Source of the DNA: Marivita sp003149565
GTDB taxonomy: Bacteria; Pseudomonadota; Alphaproteobacteria; Rhodobacterales; Rhodobacteraceae
NCBI RefSeq assembly: GCF_965216415.1
Contig: NZ_CBDCFU010000002.1
Length of the DNA stretch: 64,000 nucleotides
Reading direction: 5' to 3' (one strand)
The notes below the pieces were generated by a model. The model was not told the DNA's origin and did no database searches. It was given only the letters and a program-made list of their open reading frames with translations. Below are positions 9,066 to 16,826 of this stretch, in pieces. A program made the translations under genes and the position numbers. The stretch's first letter is position 1, and each line of letters begins with the position of its first letter.

Positions 9066-10328
9066 ATGACCCTGACAGCCGAATTTGAAGCCAGTCAAAC
9101 GACTGCCACAGAGCGACAGATCGCAAAAGGCCAAGAGACAGACTTGGAAAGCCCGTTTCAAGTTCATGAACTCTTCTTCTCTCGCACCGACGAACGCGGG
9201 GTCATAAGGGCCTTCAACGGTGTGTTCTCACGCATTGCCGAGTACCCGGACCATTCGTTGCGCGGCGCACCGCACAAGATCATCCGGCATTCACAGATGC
9301 CAAAGGCTGTTTTCTGGCTGATCTGGGACACACTTAAATCGGGAAAGCCAATCAGCGGCTACGTCAAAAACCGGTCGAAATCAGGAAAATACTACTGGGT
9401 CTACGCGATCATCGCGCCGATCCCCGGTGGGTATTTGTCTGTTCGGATGAAACCAACGAGCGAGACGCTGGGAGTGGTTTCAGAGCTTTACGCAAAAATC
9501 TTGCGACAAGAGCGAGAAGACGGGATTTCTCCTGAACAAAGCGCCAGTATCCTGCTTCAGGAAATCCAAGCCTTGGGCTTCGACGACTATGCAGATTTTC
9601 AAGCTCATGCCCTTGTCACCGAATTCCAATCAAGAGAGCGCGAACTGGTGCGCAAACCCTATCGCGGTTTGACCCGCGCTATCCGCGTGACAGAAGCCAA
9701 GAAAAAGATCTGCGACCGCCTCACAGACATTGCAAGCGAGCTTGCACAAGGCACCATCTACATTCTCAACATGAAGCTGCAGGCCACAAAACTTGGCAAA
9801 GATCGCGCGGCTATTGATGCCATTGCCAACAATTACGACCTGATCCTGGCCGATATCAAAACCGGGATCACCAGGCTCAAGACAATCATGGCGGAGGCCA
9901 CAGGATCGAATTTCAAGCAAGCCAAGGAAAGCCAATTCCTTCTATGCGCTTCCAGCATCATGGCAGAGGTTGTCGAAAATTTCGCAAAAGAAGACCAGCC
10001 GATGACCGGCGAGGAGCAGAGCCACGAAGCGACCACGCTCAAATCGCTGCACGAGAGCTATGTGGATCAATCGAATGCGGCGGTGCTTAAGATGATGGAT
10101 CAGTGTCGTCAGGTCACTGGCGGCATGGACAGTCTGCGCCAAACGTTGCTCGGTTTGTCAGCCGTGCGGGTGTCGCTTCGTGTGGAAACCCGACGTCTGG
10201 GAGAAAAAGCCCGCGGTCTCGACAGTTTGATCTCGGACATTGATGAAAGCCATATGCGCGTCCAAGATCATCTCGAACAGGTCTTCGATATTGCAATTCA
10301 GCTTCAGGAGGCCATCAACGCCACTTAG
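9066..10328 (+). CDS. Aer-like PAS domain protein without a chemoreceptor signalling tip
   Basis: A 420-residue cytoplasmic protein. Residues about 30-135 form a PAS domain of the aerotaxis-receptor type (FFSRTDERGVIRAFNGVFSR, then a PHKIIRHSQMPKAVFWLIW segment and KNRSKSGKYYWVYA). In Aer proteins this domain binds FAD. The remainder is mostly helical and predicted coiled coil, ending in a segment with repeated Leu/Arg/Glu (about 350-418), but I see no transmembrane helix, HAMP domain or conserved MCP hairpin tip. It might be a soluble redox or energy sensor. Its stop overlaps that of the convergent amidohydrolase gene by three bases. Confidence 0.8.
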   Translation: MTLTAEFEASQTTATERQIAKGQETDLESPFQVHELFFSRTDERGVIRAFNGVFSRIAEYPDHSLRGAPHKIIRHSQMPKAVFWLIWDTLKSGKPISGYVKNRSKSGKYYWVYAIIAPIPGGYLSVRMKPTSETLGVVSELYAKILRQEREDGISPEQSASILLQEIQALGFDDYADFQAHALVTEFQSRERELVRKPYRGLTRAIRVTEAKKKICDRLTDIASELAQGTIYILNMKLQATKLGKDRAAIDAIANNYDLILADIKTGITRLKTIMAEATGSNFKQAKESQFLLCASSIMAEVVENFAKEDQPMTGEEQSHEATTLKSLHESYVDQSNAAVLKMMDQCRQVTGGMDSLRQTLLGLSAVRVSLRVETRRLGEKARGLDSLISDIDESHMRVQDHLEQVFDIAIQLQEAINAT

Positions 10329-11539
10329 TCGGCCAAATCTCGGGCCAGATCAGCCACGGCACCGGCGAGGACGCTTAGCCCCGTCACCAAATCGGCCTCG
10401 TCTGTGTCTTCACCAAATGCGTGACTGATGCCGCCGATCGACGGCACAAACAGCATGGCGACCGGCATCAATTCCGACACGTTGGTCGCATCGTGCAAGG
10501 CGCCGGACGGTATGCGCCGCCACCGCCCTGGAGCCTCGGCTTCCGCGGCTCTCTCAAGTGCAGCGCGTAGCCGAGTGTCCATATCCACAGGTTCCAAACC
10601 AAGCATAGGCCCAAAGCTCAGGCCGAACTGATCAGACATCGCGAGTTCTTCGGCGGTTTCTCGGATGATCGCCTCCATTCGGCCCAATCTGTCTGCATCA
10701 CCATCGCGCCATTGCATCGAAAACGTGACTTTTCCCGGCACGATGGACGACGCGTTCGGGTGCAGGCTCACATGTCCAATGGTCCACACTGTGGCGGGCG
10801 TCACAACATTTGCGAACCGCTCGGCAAGCAGGCTGTTGAACCGTGACAGAACCTGAAACGCATCGCGCCGACCCTGCATGGGCGTGGTGCCCGCATGGTT
10901 TTGTTCCCCGGCAAACGAGATCTTCATGTCGCGAATGCCGACAATCGCATCGACCACACCAATGCGCTCGCCCTCTCGGTCCAGCACCGGCCCCTGCTCG
11001 ATATGCATCTCAAGAAATCCGCTGAACCGTCCGGGGTCGACGAAAACCTCCGACCGCCCTGGCATTCTGCTTCGCGCCCGGGCGAAGGTCACACCGTCCC
11101 GGTCGGTCAACCCGTCCGCTTTCTCCAAGGACAGGTTCCCGGACCAGACCGCCGACCCGGTAGTGACGCCGAACCGGCCCTCCTCATCCTGAAACGACAC
11201 CACGGACACAGGCGGGCCGCCAGCCTCTGCCGACGCCCGCGCCACCTCCAGCGCAGAAATGACACCCAGCGCACCATCCAGCCAACCGCCTTCGGGCTGG
11301 CTGTCAGAATGGGAACCAAGCAACAGCGATTGACCCTCGGCAAGACCGAACACCGACCCAACCGGATCCACGTGCACGCTAAGCCCCGCGTCGCGCATCC
11401 GTTCTGCAAGCCATTCTCGCGCGGCGATATCCGCGTCGGAATAAGCCGGACGCACGACACCCTTGCCGACACCGGCCGCACCGAAATTCCGCAAGTTGTG
11501 CAGATCCGCCAAAAATCGCTCCGGGTTCACAGGCAACAT
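10325..11539 (-). CDS. Zn-dependent M20-family amidohydrolase (allantoate amidohydrolase / N-carbamoyl amino acid hydrolase type)
   Basis: A 404-residue metal-dependent hydrolase that releases ammonia or CO2 from ureido or carbamoyl compounds. Motifs: GSHSDSQPEGGWLDGALGV (first metal ligands His and Asp), FQDEEGRFG (catalytic and metal-binding acids), HIEQGPVLDREG and GEQNHAGTTPM. The ATG at 11539 (MLPVNPERF) was chosen; GTG at 11542 is an alternative. A GAAGAAGGGA sequence upstream serves as the binding site and is part of a sequence also found before dut. Exact substrate (allantoate, ureidoglycine, carbamoyl amino acid) cannot be told. Confidence 0.87.
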   Translation of the reverse strand: MLPVNPERFLADLHNLRNFGAAGVGKGVVRPAYSDADIAAREWLAERMRDAGLSVHVDPVGSVFGLAEGQSLLLGSHSDSQPEGGWLDGALGVISALEVARASAEAGGPPVSVVSFQDEEGRFGVTTGSAVWSGNLSLEKADGLTDRDGVTFARARSRMPGRSEVFVDPGRFSGFLEMHIEQGPVLDREGERIGVVDAIVGIRDMKISFAGEQNHAGTTPMQGRRDAFQVLSRFNSLLAERFANVVTPATVWTIGHVSLHPNASSIVPGKVTFSMQWRDGDADRLGRMEAIIRETAEELAMSDQFGLSFGPMLGLEPVDMDTRLRAALERAAEAEAPGRWRRIPSGALHDATNVSELMPVAMLFVPSIGGISHAFGEDTDEADLVTGLSVLAGAVADLARDLAD

Positions 11540-11547
11540 CACCCTGT

Positions 11548-11575
11548 CCCTTCTTCTTTTCAAAAATATGCAAAT
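11548..11575 (-). repeat. Recurrent leader element, copy 1
   Basis: Read on the minus strand: a TTTGCATATTTTTG segment followed by AAAAGAAGAAGGG, ending just before the amidohydrolase start. A near-identical element lies at 38997-39024 before dut. The purine-rich end acts as the ribosome binding site in both. Function of the TTTGCATATTT half is unknown. Confidence 0.5.
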
Positions 11576-11630
11576 CCGACCACGACACAGGCGACAGCCC
11601 CGTCAGTCGCGTCACGGCAGCAAACGCTGA

Positions 11631-11681
11631 TCGGCCACGGGGTGCAAGCCCGTGGCCGAGAAAACCTGCGCGCGCTAGCGC
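11631..11681 (-). terminator. Two hairpins at the 3' end of the formate dehydrogenase gene
   Basis: An 11-bp stem (TCGGCCACGGG with CCCGTGGCCGA, seven-base loop, 11631-11659) and, closer to the gene, a 10-bp palindrome GCGCTAGCGC (11672-11681). They follow the stop of the formate dehydrogenase gene in its direction of transcription. There is no clear T tract after the strong stem. Confidence 0.5.
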
Positions 11682-11691
11682 TCAATAAGGC

Positions 11692-14460
11692 CTATTCAGC
11701 CGCCACGGCGCCAGCATCCGCTGCCTCGACACGCACCGCCGAGAATTTGAACTCGGGGATCTTTCCATAAGGATCGAGCGCCGAGTTGGTCAGGATGTTT
11801 GCCGCCGCTTCGACATAAGCGAACGGCAGAAACACCATGTCCGGCGCAACCGCCCTATCCGCCCGCGCCATCACTGTGACCGATCCGCGCTTGGTGGTCA
11901 GGCGTACATGCCCGCCGGGTTCGACGCCCAGTTTGCGCAAAGTGCTGGGATGCAGCGAACAATTCGCCTCCGGCTCCACCGCATCCAGAACAGCGGACCG
12001 GCGCGTCATCGAGCCGGTGTGCCAATGCTCAAGCTGTCGCCCGGTGGTCAGGATCATCGGGTAATCCGCATCCGGCACATCATCCGGCGCAATAACAGAG
12101 GCCGGCGTGAACCGGGCCCGTCCATCGGGGCGCGGGAACCCATCTCCGAAGACGATCGGCTGTCCGGGATCTTCGGGCGAAAGCGATGGGTACGTCACCG
12201 CGTTTTCATTGGCCAGGCGGTCCCATGTGATGTTCTCCAGCGACCGCATGTTCAGCTTCATCTCGGCAAACACATCCGCCGGGCTGTCGTATTGCCAATC
12301 CATGCCGCAACGCCGCGCAAGTTCCGTCGTGATCGCCCAATCCTCGCGCGCCTCACCCGGAGGTGTCACGGCAGGACGGCCCATCTGCACCTGACGGTTG
12401 GTGTTCGTCACCGTGCCGGACTTTTCGGCAAAGGCAGAGGCCGGCAGGATCACATCGGCATAGTTGGCGGTCTCGGTCAGGAAGATGTCCTGCACGACCA
12501 GATGGTCGAGCTTGGCCAAAGCATCCCGAGCATGTTCCACATCCGGGTCCGACATGGCCGGGTTCTCGCCCAAAATATACATCGCCTTGATGTGGCCCTC
12601 ATGCACCGCATCCATGATCTCGGTCACAGTCAGACCCTTCTGGTTCGAGAAATCCTCCGATCCCCAAACCTCGGTGAAGGCCGAGCGCACACCGTCATCC
12701 ATCACCGACTGATAATCCGGCAGGAACATCGGGATCAGTCCCGCATCGGACGCGCCTTGCACGTTGTTCTGACCGCGCAGCGGGTGCAGCCCCGCACCGG
12801 GCCGCCCCACATGCCCGGTCATCAGCGCAAGGCTGATCAGGCAACGAGAATTGTCCGTGCCGTGGATGTGCTGGCTGACGCCCATCCCCCAGAAGATCAT
12901 GCCCGCCTTGCCACCGGCAAAGTCACGGGCCACGGCGCGGAGGGTCTCCGCATCAATGCCGCAGATATCGGCCATCTTCTCGGGCGCGAAATCCGCGAGA
13001 TGCGCCTTTTCCGCCTCCCAGTTCTCGGTATAGGCCTCGATATACTGGCGGTCGTAGAGTTCCTCTTCGACGATCACATGCATGATCGCGTTGAGCATGC
13101 TCACATCCGCGCCGGGTCGGAATTGCAGCATATGCGTCGCATGCCGCTTGAGCGCCTGACCGCGCGGGTCCATGACGATCAGCTTGCCACCGCGCTTGGT
13201 GAACTGCTTGAAATAGGTCGCCGCGACGGGATGGTTCTCGATCGGGTTCGCCCCGATCACGATCGCCACATCGGCGTTCTCGATCTCGTTGAACGTGGCC
13301 GTCACAGCCCCCGATCCGACATTCTCAAGCAAGGCCGCCACGGACGATGCATGGCACAGCCGCGTGCAGTGATCGACGTTGTTGTGACCAAAGCCCTGAC
13401 GGATGAACTTCTGGAAAAGATACGCTTCTTCGTTCGTACATTTGGCCGAGCCAAAGCCTGCCACTTCGCGCCCCCGGCCCGTCAGACCCTTGGCGGCAAA
13501 GTCGAGCGCCTCGTCCCAGGTGGCCTCACGGAAGACTTCTTGCCAGTTGTTCGGATCGACGTTCAGCCCCTTCGCAGGCGCATCCTCGCGCCGGATCAGC
13601 GGCTTGGTCAGGCGGTGGTCATGGTGGATATAATCGAATCCGAACCGGCCCTTGACGCAAAGACGCCCCTCATTCGCGGGCCCATTGATGCCCTCGACAT
13701 AGACAACCTTGTTGTCCTTGACCTTGAGCGACACCTGACAGCCGACACCGCAGAACGGGCAGACGCTTTCAACTTCCTTGTCGTAGTCCTTGCTGTCGCC
13801 CACCTGCGCCTCGTCCAGCACGGTTGCTGGCATCAGCGCGCCGGTCGGGCAGGCCTGCACACATTCGCCGCACGCGACACAGGTCGACGCCCCCATCGGG
13901 TCATCAAAGTCAAACACTGGGTAGGCGTCATGCCCGCGCCCTGCCATCCCGATCACGTCGTTCACCTGAACCTCACGGCAGGCCCGGACACAAAGACCAC
14001 ATTGGATGCAGGCATCGAGGTTCACGCGCATGGCGACATGGCTGTCGTCCAAAAGCGGGATCCGTTCTGCTTCCAAAGTCGGAAGGCGGCTTTCCGTCAC
14101 GCCATTCAGCTCCGCCATGTCCCAAAGATGCGAAGACTTGTCGTGCGAGGCATCACGCTCCGGCTGGTCCGCCAGCAGCATCTCGACCACCATCTTGCGT
14201 GCGGATTTGGCACGGGACGAGTCGGTAGTGACCACCATCCCTTCGACGGGTTCGCGAATGCAGGACGCCACCAAGGTCCGCTCGCCCTCGACCTCGACCA
14301 TGCAAGCGCGGCAGTTGCCATCGGGGCGATAGCCCGGCGCTGGCTTGTGGCATAGATGGGGGATCACCAGACCCCGGCCATTGGCAACCTCCCAGATGGT
14401 TTCACCCGGCTGGGCCTCAACCTCTGTGCCGTCCAGAGTAAAGCGGATCGTGTCAGTCAT
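11692..14460 (-). CDS. Formate dehydrogenase alpha subunit, Mo/W-bis-PGD type, Cys form
   Basis: A 922-residue molybdo-iron-sulfur oxidoreductase that oxidises formate to CO2. The ATG at 14460 (MTDTIRFTLDG) has AAGGGAG nine bases upstream. Domain order: [2Fe-2S] ferredoxin-like domain with cysteines in HLCHK, NCRACMVE and VASC; a His/Cys [4Fe-4S] segment; two ferredoxin motifs CIQCGLCVRAC and CVACGECVQAC; the catalytic [4Fe-4S] cluster CPFCGVGCQ; and the molybdopterin domains. The active-site position reads RLCHASS, so cysteine replaces selenocysteine. This resembles the FdsA subunit of NAD-dependent enzymes, but no fdsB/fdsG genes are adjacent here. The redox partner is therefore unclear. 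Confidence 0.9.
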   Translation of the reverse strand: MTDTIRFTLDGTEVEAQPGETIWEVANGRGLVIPHLCHKPAPGYRPDGNCRACMVEVEGERTLVASCIREPVEGMVVTTDSSRAKSARKMVVEMLLADQPERDASHDKSSHLWDMAELNGVTESRLPTLEAERIPLLDDSHVAMRVNLDACIQCGLCVRACREVQVNDVIGMAGRGHDAYPVFDFDDPMGASTCVACGECVQACPTGALMPATVLDEAQVGDSKDYDKEVESVCPFCGVGCQVSLKVKDNKVVYVEGINGPANEGRLCVKGRFGFDYIHHDHRLTKPLIRREDAPAKGLNVDPNNWQEVFREATWDEALDFAAKGLTGRGREVAGFGSAKCTNEEAYLFQKFIRQGFGHNNVDHCTRLCHASSVAALLENVGSGAVTATFNEIENADVAIVIGANPIENHPVAATYFKQFTKRGGKLIVMDPRGQALKRHATHMLQFRPGADVSMLNAIMHVIVEEELYDRQYIEAYTENWEAEKAHLADFAPEKMADICGIDAETLRAVARDFAGGKAGMIFWGMGVSQHIHGTDNSRCLISLALMTGHVGRPGAGLHPLRGQNNVQGASDAGLIPMFLPDYQSVMDDGVRSAFTEVWGSEDFSNQKGLTVTEIMDAVHEGHIKAMYILGENPAMSDPDVEHARDALAKLDHLVVQDIFLTETANYADVILPASAFAEKSGTVTNTNRQVQMGRPAVTPPGEAREDWAITTELARRCGMDWQYDSPADVFAEMKLNMRSLENITWDRLANENAVTYPSLSPEDPGQPIVFGDGFPRPDGRARFTPASVIAPDDVPDADYPMILTTGRQLEHWHTGSMTRRSAVLDAVEPEANCSLHPSTLRKLGVEPGGHVRLTTKRGSVTVMARADRAVAPDMVFLPFAYVEAAANILTNSALDPYGKIPEFKFSAVRVEAADAGAVAAE

Positions 14461-14591
14461 CGCGGTCTCCCTTGTCGCGGACACTCTAACCGCAAATCAG
14501 GGCTGTCGTGGATCAACAATCCCGACACCTTGGCGCGGATTTGCGGCTGAGCGGTTTCCGATGCGAACAATTCTCTCCCACGGGGCGCGGG

Positions 14592-14683
14592 AAGCCCTTT
14601 CGAAAGGGCTTGCGCAAGCGCGTTCGAACGCGCTTCAAAACGCGGTTTCGAAACCGCGTCGGCACGGGATTTCGAAAGCCCTT
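14592..14683. repeat. Array of four unlike 20-bp palindromes with an exact 24-bp period
   Basis: Four palindromes, each centred on TTCGAA, start at 14592, 14616, 14640 and 14664. The first three are perfect (AAGCCCTTTCGAAAGGGCTT, AAGCGCGTTCGAACGCGCTT, ACGCGGTTTCGAAACCGCGT); the fourth has two mismatched pairs. Four-base spacers separate them. Only the central six bases are shared; the arms differ, so this is not a simple tandem repeat. It lies directly after the stop of the GST gene and before formate dehydrogenase, both on the minus strand. Confidence 0.9.
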
Positions 14684-14686
14684 GCC

Positions 14687-15271
14687 TCAGAGCGCCGCTG
14701 CCCGCTCAAAGGCAGGTCGCGTCCGCAGCCGGCGCAGGTGATTGACCAATGCCTCCGGCGCATTCGGGAACTTCGCGTTCCGCGCCCAACCCAAACAATG
14801 TGCCAAGACGAAGTCCGGCACGGTCGGATCATCTCCGGCAAGGAAATCCGTCTTCAACTCATCAGCGATCCGTTCCAGGTTCTGCGTGAACTCCGCTTTC
14901 AGGCTCTCTTTCACCTGCGGCACGCGCTGATCCTCGGGGAGAATGAAGCTGTGCCGCGCCGCGGTCCAGAGCACCGAATCTACCTCGTCCAGCACACGGA
15001 AGGTCCACGCATCCTGCCGCGCCCGCGCCACAGTCCCAGCCGGATGCGTAAACGCGCCGTGCTTGTCCGCGAGATAGGTCAGGATCGCCGTCGAATCGGC
15101 AATCACGTCGTCGCCATCCACCAACACCGGCACCTTGCCCAAAGGACTGACCGCGCGCACCTCTTCAGACCGTGGCGCCGCCGGAACATGCTCATAGGGC
15201 ACACCCAGTTCCTCCAGCATCCACAAGGGCCGGAACGCCCGTGTCGCGCGATTGCCCACCAGTTTGTACAT
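14687..15271 (-). CDS. Glutathione S-transferase family protein
   Basis: A 194-residue cytosolic GST-like protein. The ATG at 15271 (MYKLVGNRATRAFRPLWMLE) has GGGAGG six bases upstream. The N-terminal thioredoxin-like domain shows the cis-Pro motif GKVPVLVDGD and the glutathione gamma-glutamyl contact DSTAI (about residues 59-63). The C-terminal helical domain includes TVPDFVLAHCLGWA. It lies 38 bp after holA on the same strand. Substrate unknown. Confidence 0.85.
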   Translation of the reverse strand: MYKLVGNRATRAFRPLWMLEELGVPYEHVPAAPRSEEVRAVSPLGKVPVLVDGDDVIADSTAILTYLADKHGAFTHPAGTVARARQDAWTFRVLDEVDSVLWTAARHSFILPEDQRVPQVKESLKAEFTQNLERIADELKTDFLAGDDPTVPDFVLAHCLGWARNAKFPNAPEALVNHLRRLRTRPAFERAAAL

Positions 15272-15309
15272 GTCCGTCCTCCCAAAACCGGGCGTCCGCC
15301 CGGCAAGTC

Positions 15310-16335
15310 CTACCTGCGTCCAAGCATCGCCAACCGGATGAACGCCCGTTCCACAATCGCCAGCGCAGGCCCGTGCTGCCCCGCAGAGCGTAGCGACAGA
15401 TCCGTCTCCAAGAGCATCTGCAACGCCTGCTCCAACCGGTACATGCCCCAGCCAGACGCCTGCCGCGACATGCGATCCCGGCGGGGGCCAAAGACCGGCG
15501 GGCGCAACCGGCCCATACCTTGGCCCACCCCGGCAGGGTCTGACGCGGCTGTGTGCAAAGCGCGGAAATGCCGGGTCGCCATGATCAGCAGCGTCACCGC
15601 CGCCGTGCCCTGTGCCTCGAGCCGTGCCATGACAGGGCCGATCTCTCCCGTGCGTCCCTCGGCCACGATGTTGAGCACATCGTCGAGATCGGCCTCGGTC
15701 GATCCGGGCGCACACAGTGTCACCTCGTCCGGCGATAATGGCGCGCCATCCCCAAGCTTGTAGAGCGCGATTTTCTCCAGCGTCTGGCGGAAATCGCCCG
15801 GATCAAGCTCCTTCGACAACGCCGTCAGCATCTCCATCGCTGCGCCATCTGGTCTGGCCAATCCGGCGCGGGTCAATTCCGCTTCAATCTCGGCACGTGA
15901 CGGCGGGTCATTATACAGCGCCGCCGCATAGGCGTTTGGATGCCCCTCGAACAGCTTGCGCAAAGCCGATTTGGCCTGCAACTGGCCAGCCGTCACCACG
16001 ATCTGCGCATCGCCCGGCTGCCAATCCTCGACCGCCGCCGTGATCGACTTGATCACCGTGTCGTTTGCGTCTTCGACAAACGCCACGCGCGGACCGGGAA
16101 AGAAGCCCACCGCCTTGATCGCATCGCCCAGAAGCGCGGACTCTTTCCGAAGCTCGGCCGCCGGGATTCGCGTGAGCCGCATCTCTGCCTCACCCTCTGG
16201 CCCAATCAGCGCGGCGATCAATTCCTGCCGCTTCAAAGCCACCCGCATTGCGTCTTCGCCATAGATCAGGATGCCCAGCTTTGCGGGATCAGGTCGGGCA
16301 AAATAGCCCGACGCCTCGCGCGGGGGCAGCTTCAT
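15310..16335 (-). CDS. holA: DNA polymerase III subunit delta
   Basis: The clamp-loader delta subunit, which opens the beta sliding clamp. The 341-residue protein starts MKLPPREASGYFARPDPA, a form common in this bacterial group, and has an N-terminal region with LGILIYGEDAMRVALKRQEL, followed by a helical C-terminal domain. Its start codon overlaps the lptE stop (ATGA), forming the usual leuS-lptE-holA run. Confidence 0.9.
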   Translation of the reverse strand: MKLPPREASGYFARPDPAKLGILIYGEDAMRVALKRQELIAALIGPEGEAEMRLTRIPAAELRKESALLGDAIKAVGFFPGPRVAFVEDANDTVIKSITAAVEDWQPGDAQIVVTAGQLQAKSALRKLFEGHPNAYAAALYNDPPSRAEIEAELTRAGLARPDGAAMEMLTALSKELDPGDFRQTLEKIALYKLGDGAPLSPDEVTLCAPGSTEADLDDVLNIVAEGRTGEIGPVMARLEAQGTAAVTLLIMATRHFRALHTAASDPAGVGQGMGRLRPPVFGPRRDRMSRQASGWGMYRLEQALQMLLETDLSLRSAGQHGPALAIVERAFIRLAMLGRR

Positions 16336-16826
16336 GCGGGCAGGCCGTTGGCCGAAATGACCAGACGGTCCACGATCTGATCCGCCAGAATCACCATCAA
16401 CCGCGCTGCGGCATCCCGTTCTGCCGCCAAGGTCGCAACGGTCGATCCCGTTGCGGAAAAGCCGGTGAAATCGGTCACGCGGCCTTGCCGGACAACCGCA
16501 TCGGTCTCTTTGTCCCGCAAAGCAAAATCCGCGCGGCCCGTCAGCTGGAACCGGTTTGTCGTGCCCTCGACCGAGGTCGCCAGCCCTTGTCGCTGGATCG
16601 TGGGGGTCACGGTCAGCAAATAGCGCCCGCCGTCATTGCGACCGAACCGGTCCTCCAGCCGTTGCGCAATCAGGAACCCGTCGTGCCGGTCAGGGGCCGC
16701 GACGTGCAGGTTGTCCTGCAACGCCGACGCCTCGCCTTTCGGCCCATATGCAGGTGTAAACCCGCAGGCCGCGCCCACGACAAGTGCCGACAAAGCAAAA
16801 AGCGTCTGGCGTCTATGCAACCACAT
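16332..16826 (-). CDS. lptE: LPS assembly lipoprotein LptE
   Basis: Outer-membrane lipoprotein that plugs the LptD translocon for lipopolysaccharide export. The 164-residue protein has a signal peptide with lipobox VGAAC (Cys about 21) followed by GFTPAYG, typical of alphaproteobacterial LptE. The middle and C-terminal parts are weakly conserved. Its start lies 14 bp inside the end of leuS, and its stop overlaps holA, so all three are translated together. Confidence 0.87.
   Translation of the reverse strand: MWLHRRQTLFALSALVVGAACGFTPAYGPKGEASALQDNLHVAAPDRHDGFLIAQRLEDRFGRNDGGRYLLTVTPTIQRQGLATSVEGTTNRFQLTGRADFALRDKETDAVVRQGRVTDFTGFSATGSTVATLAAERDAAARLMVILADQIVDRLVISANGLPA

Noticed and set aside
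11908..14355. An 815-codon plus-strand open frame opposite formate dehydrogenase
   Set aside because: It is the antisense shadow of a strongly supported gene, is rich in His, Arg and Pro with no domain pattern, and lacks start signals.
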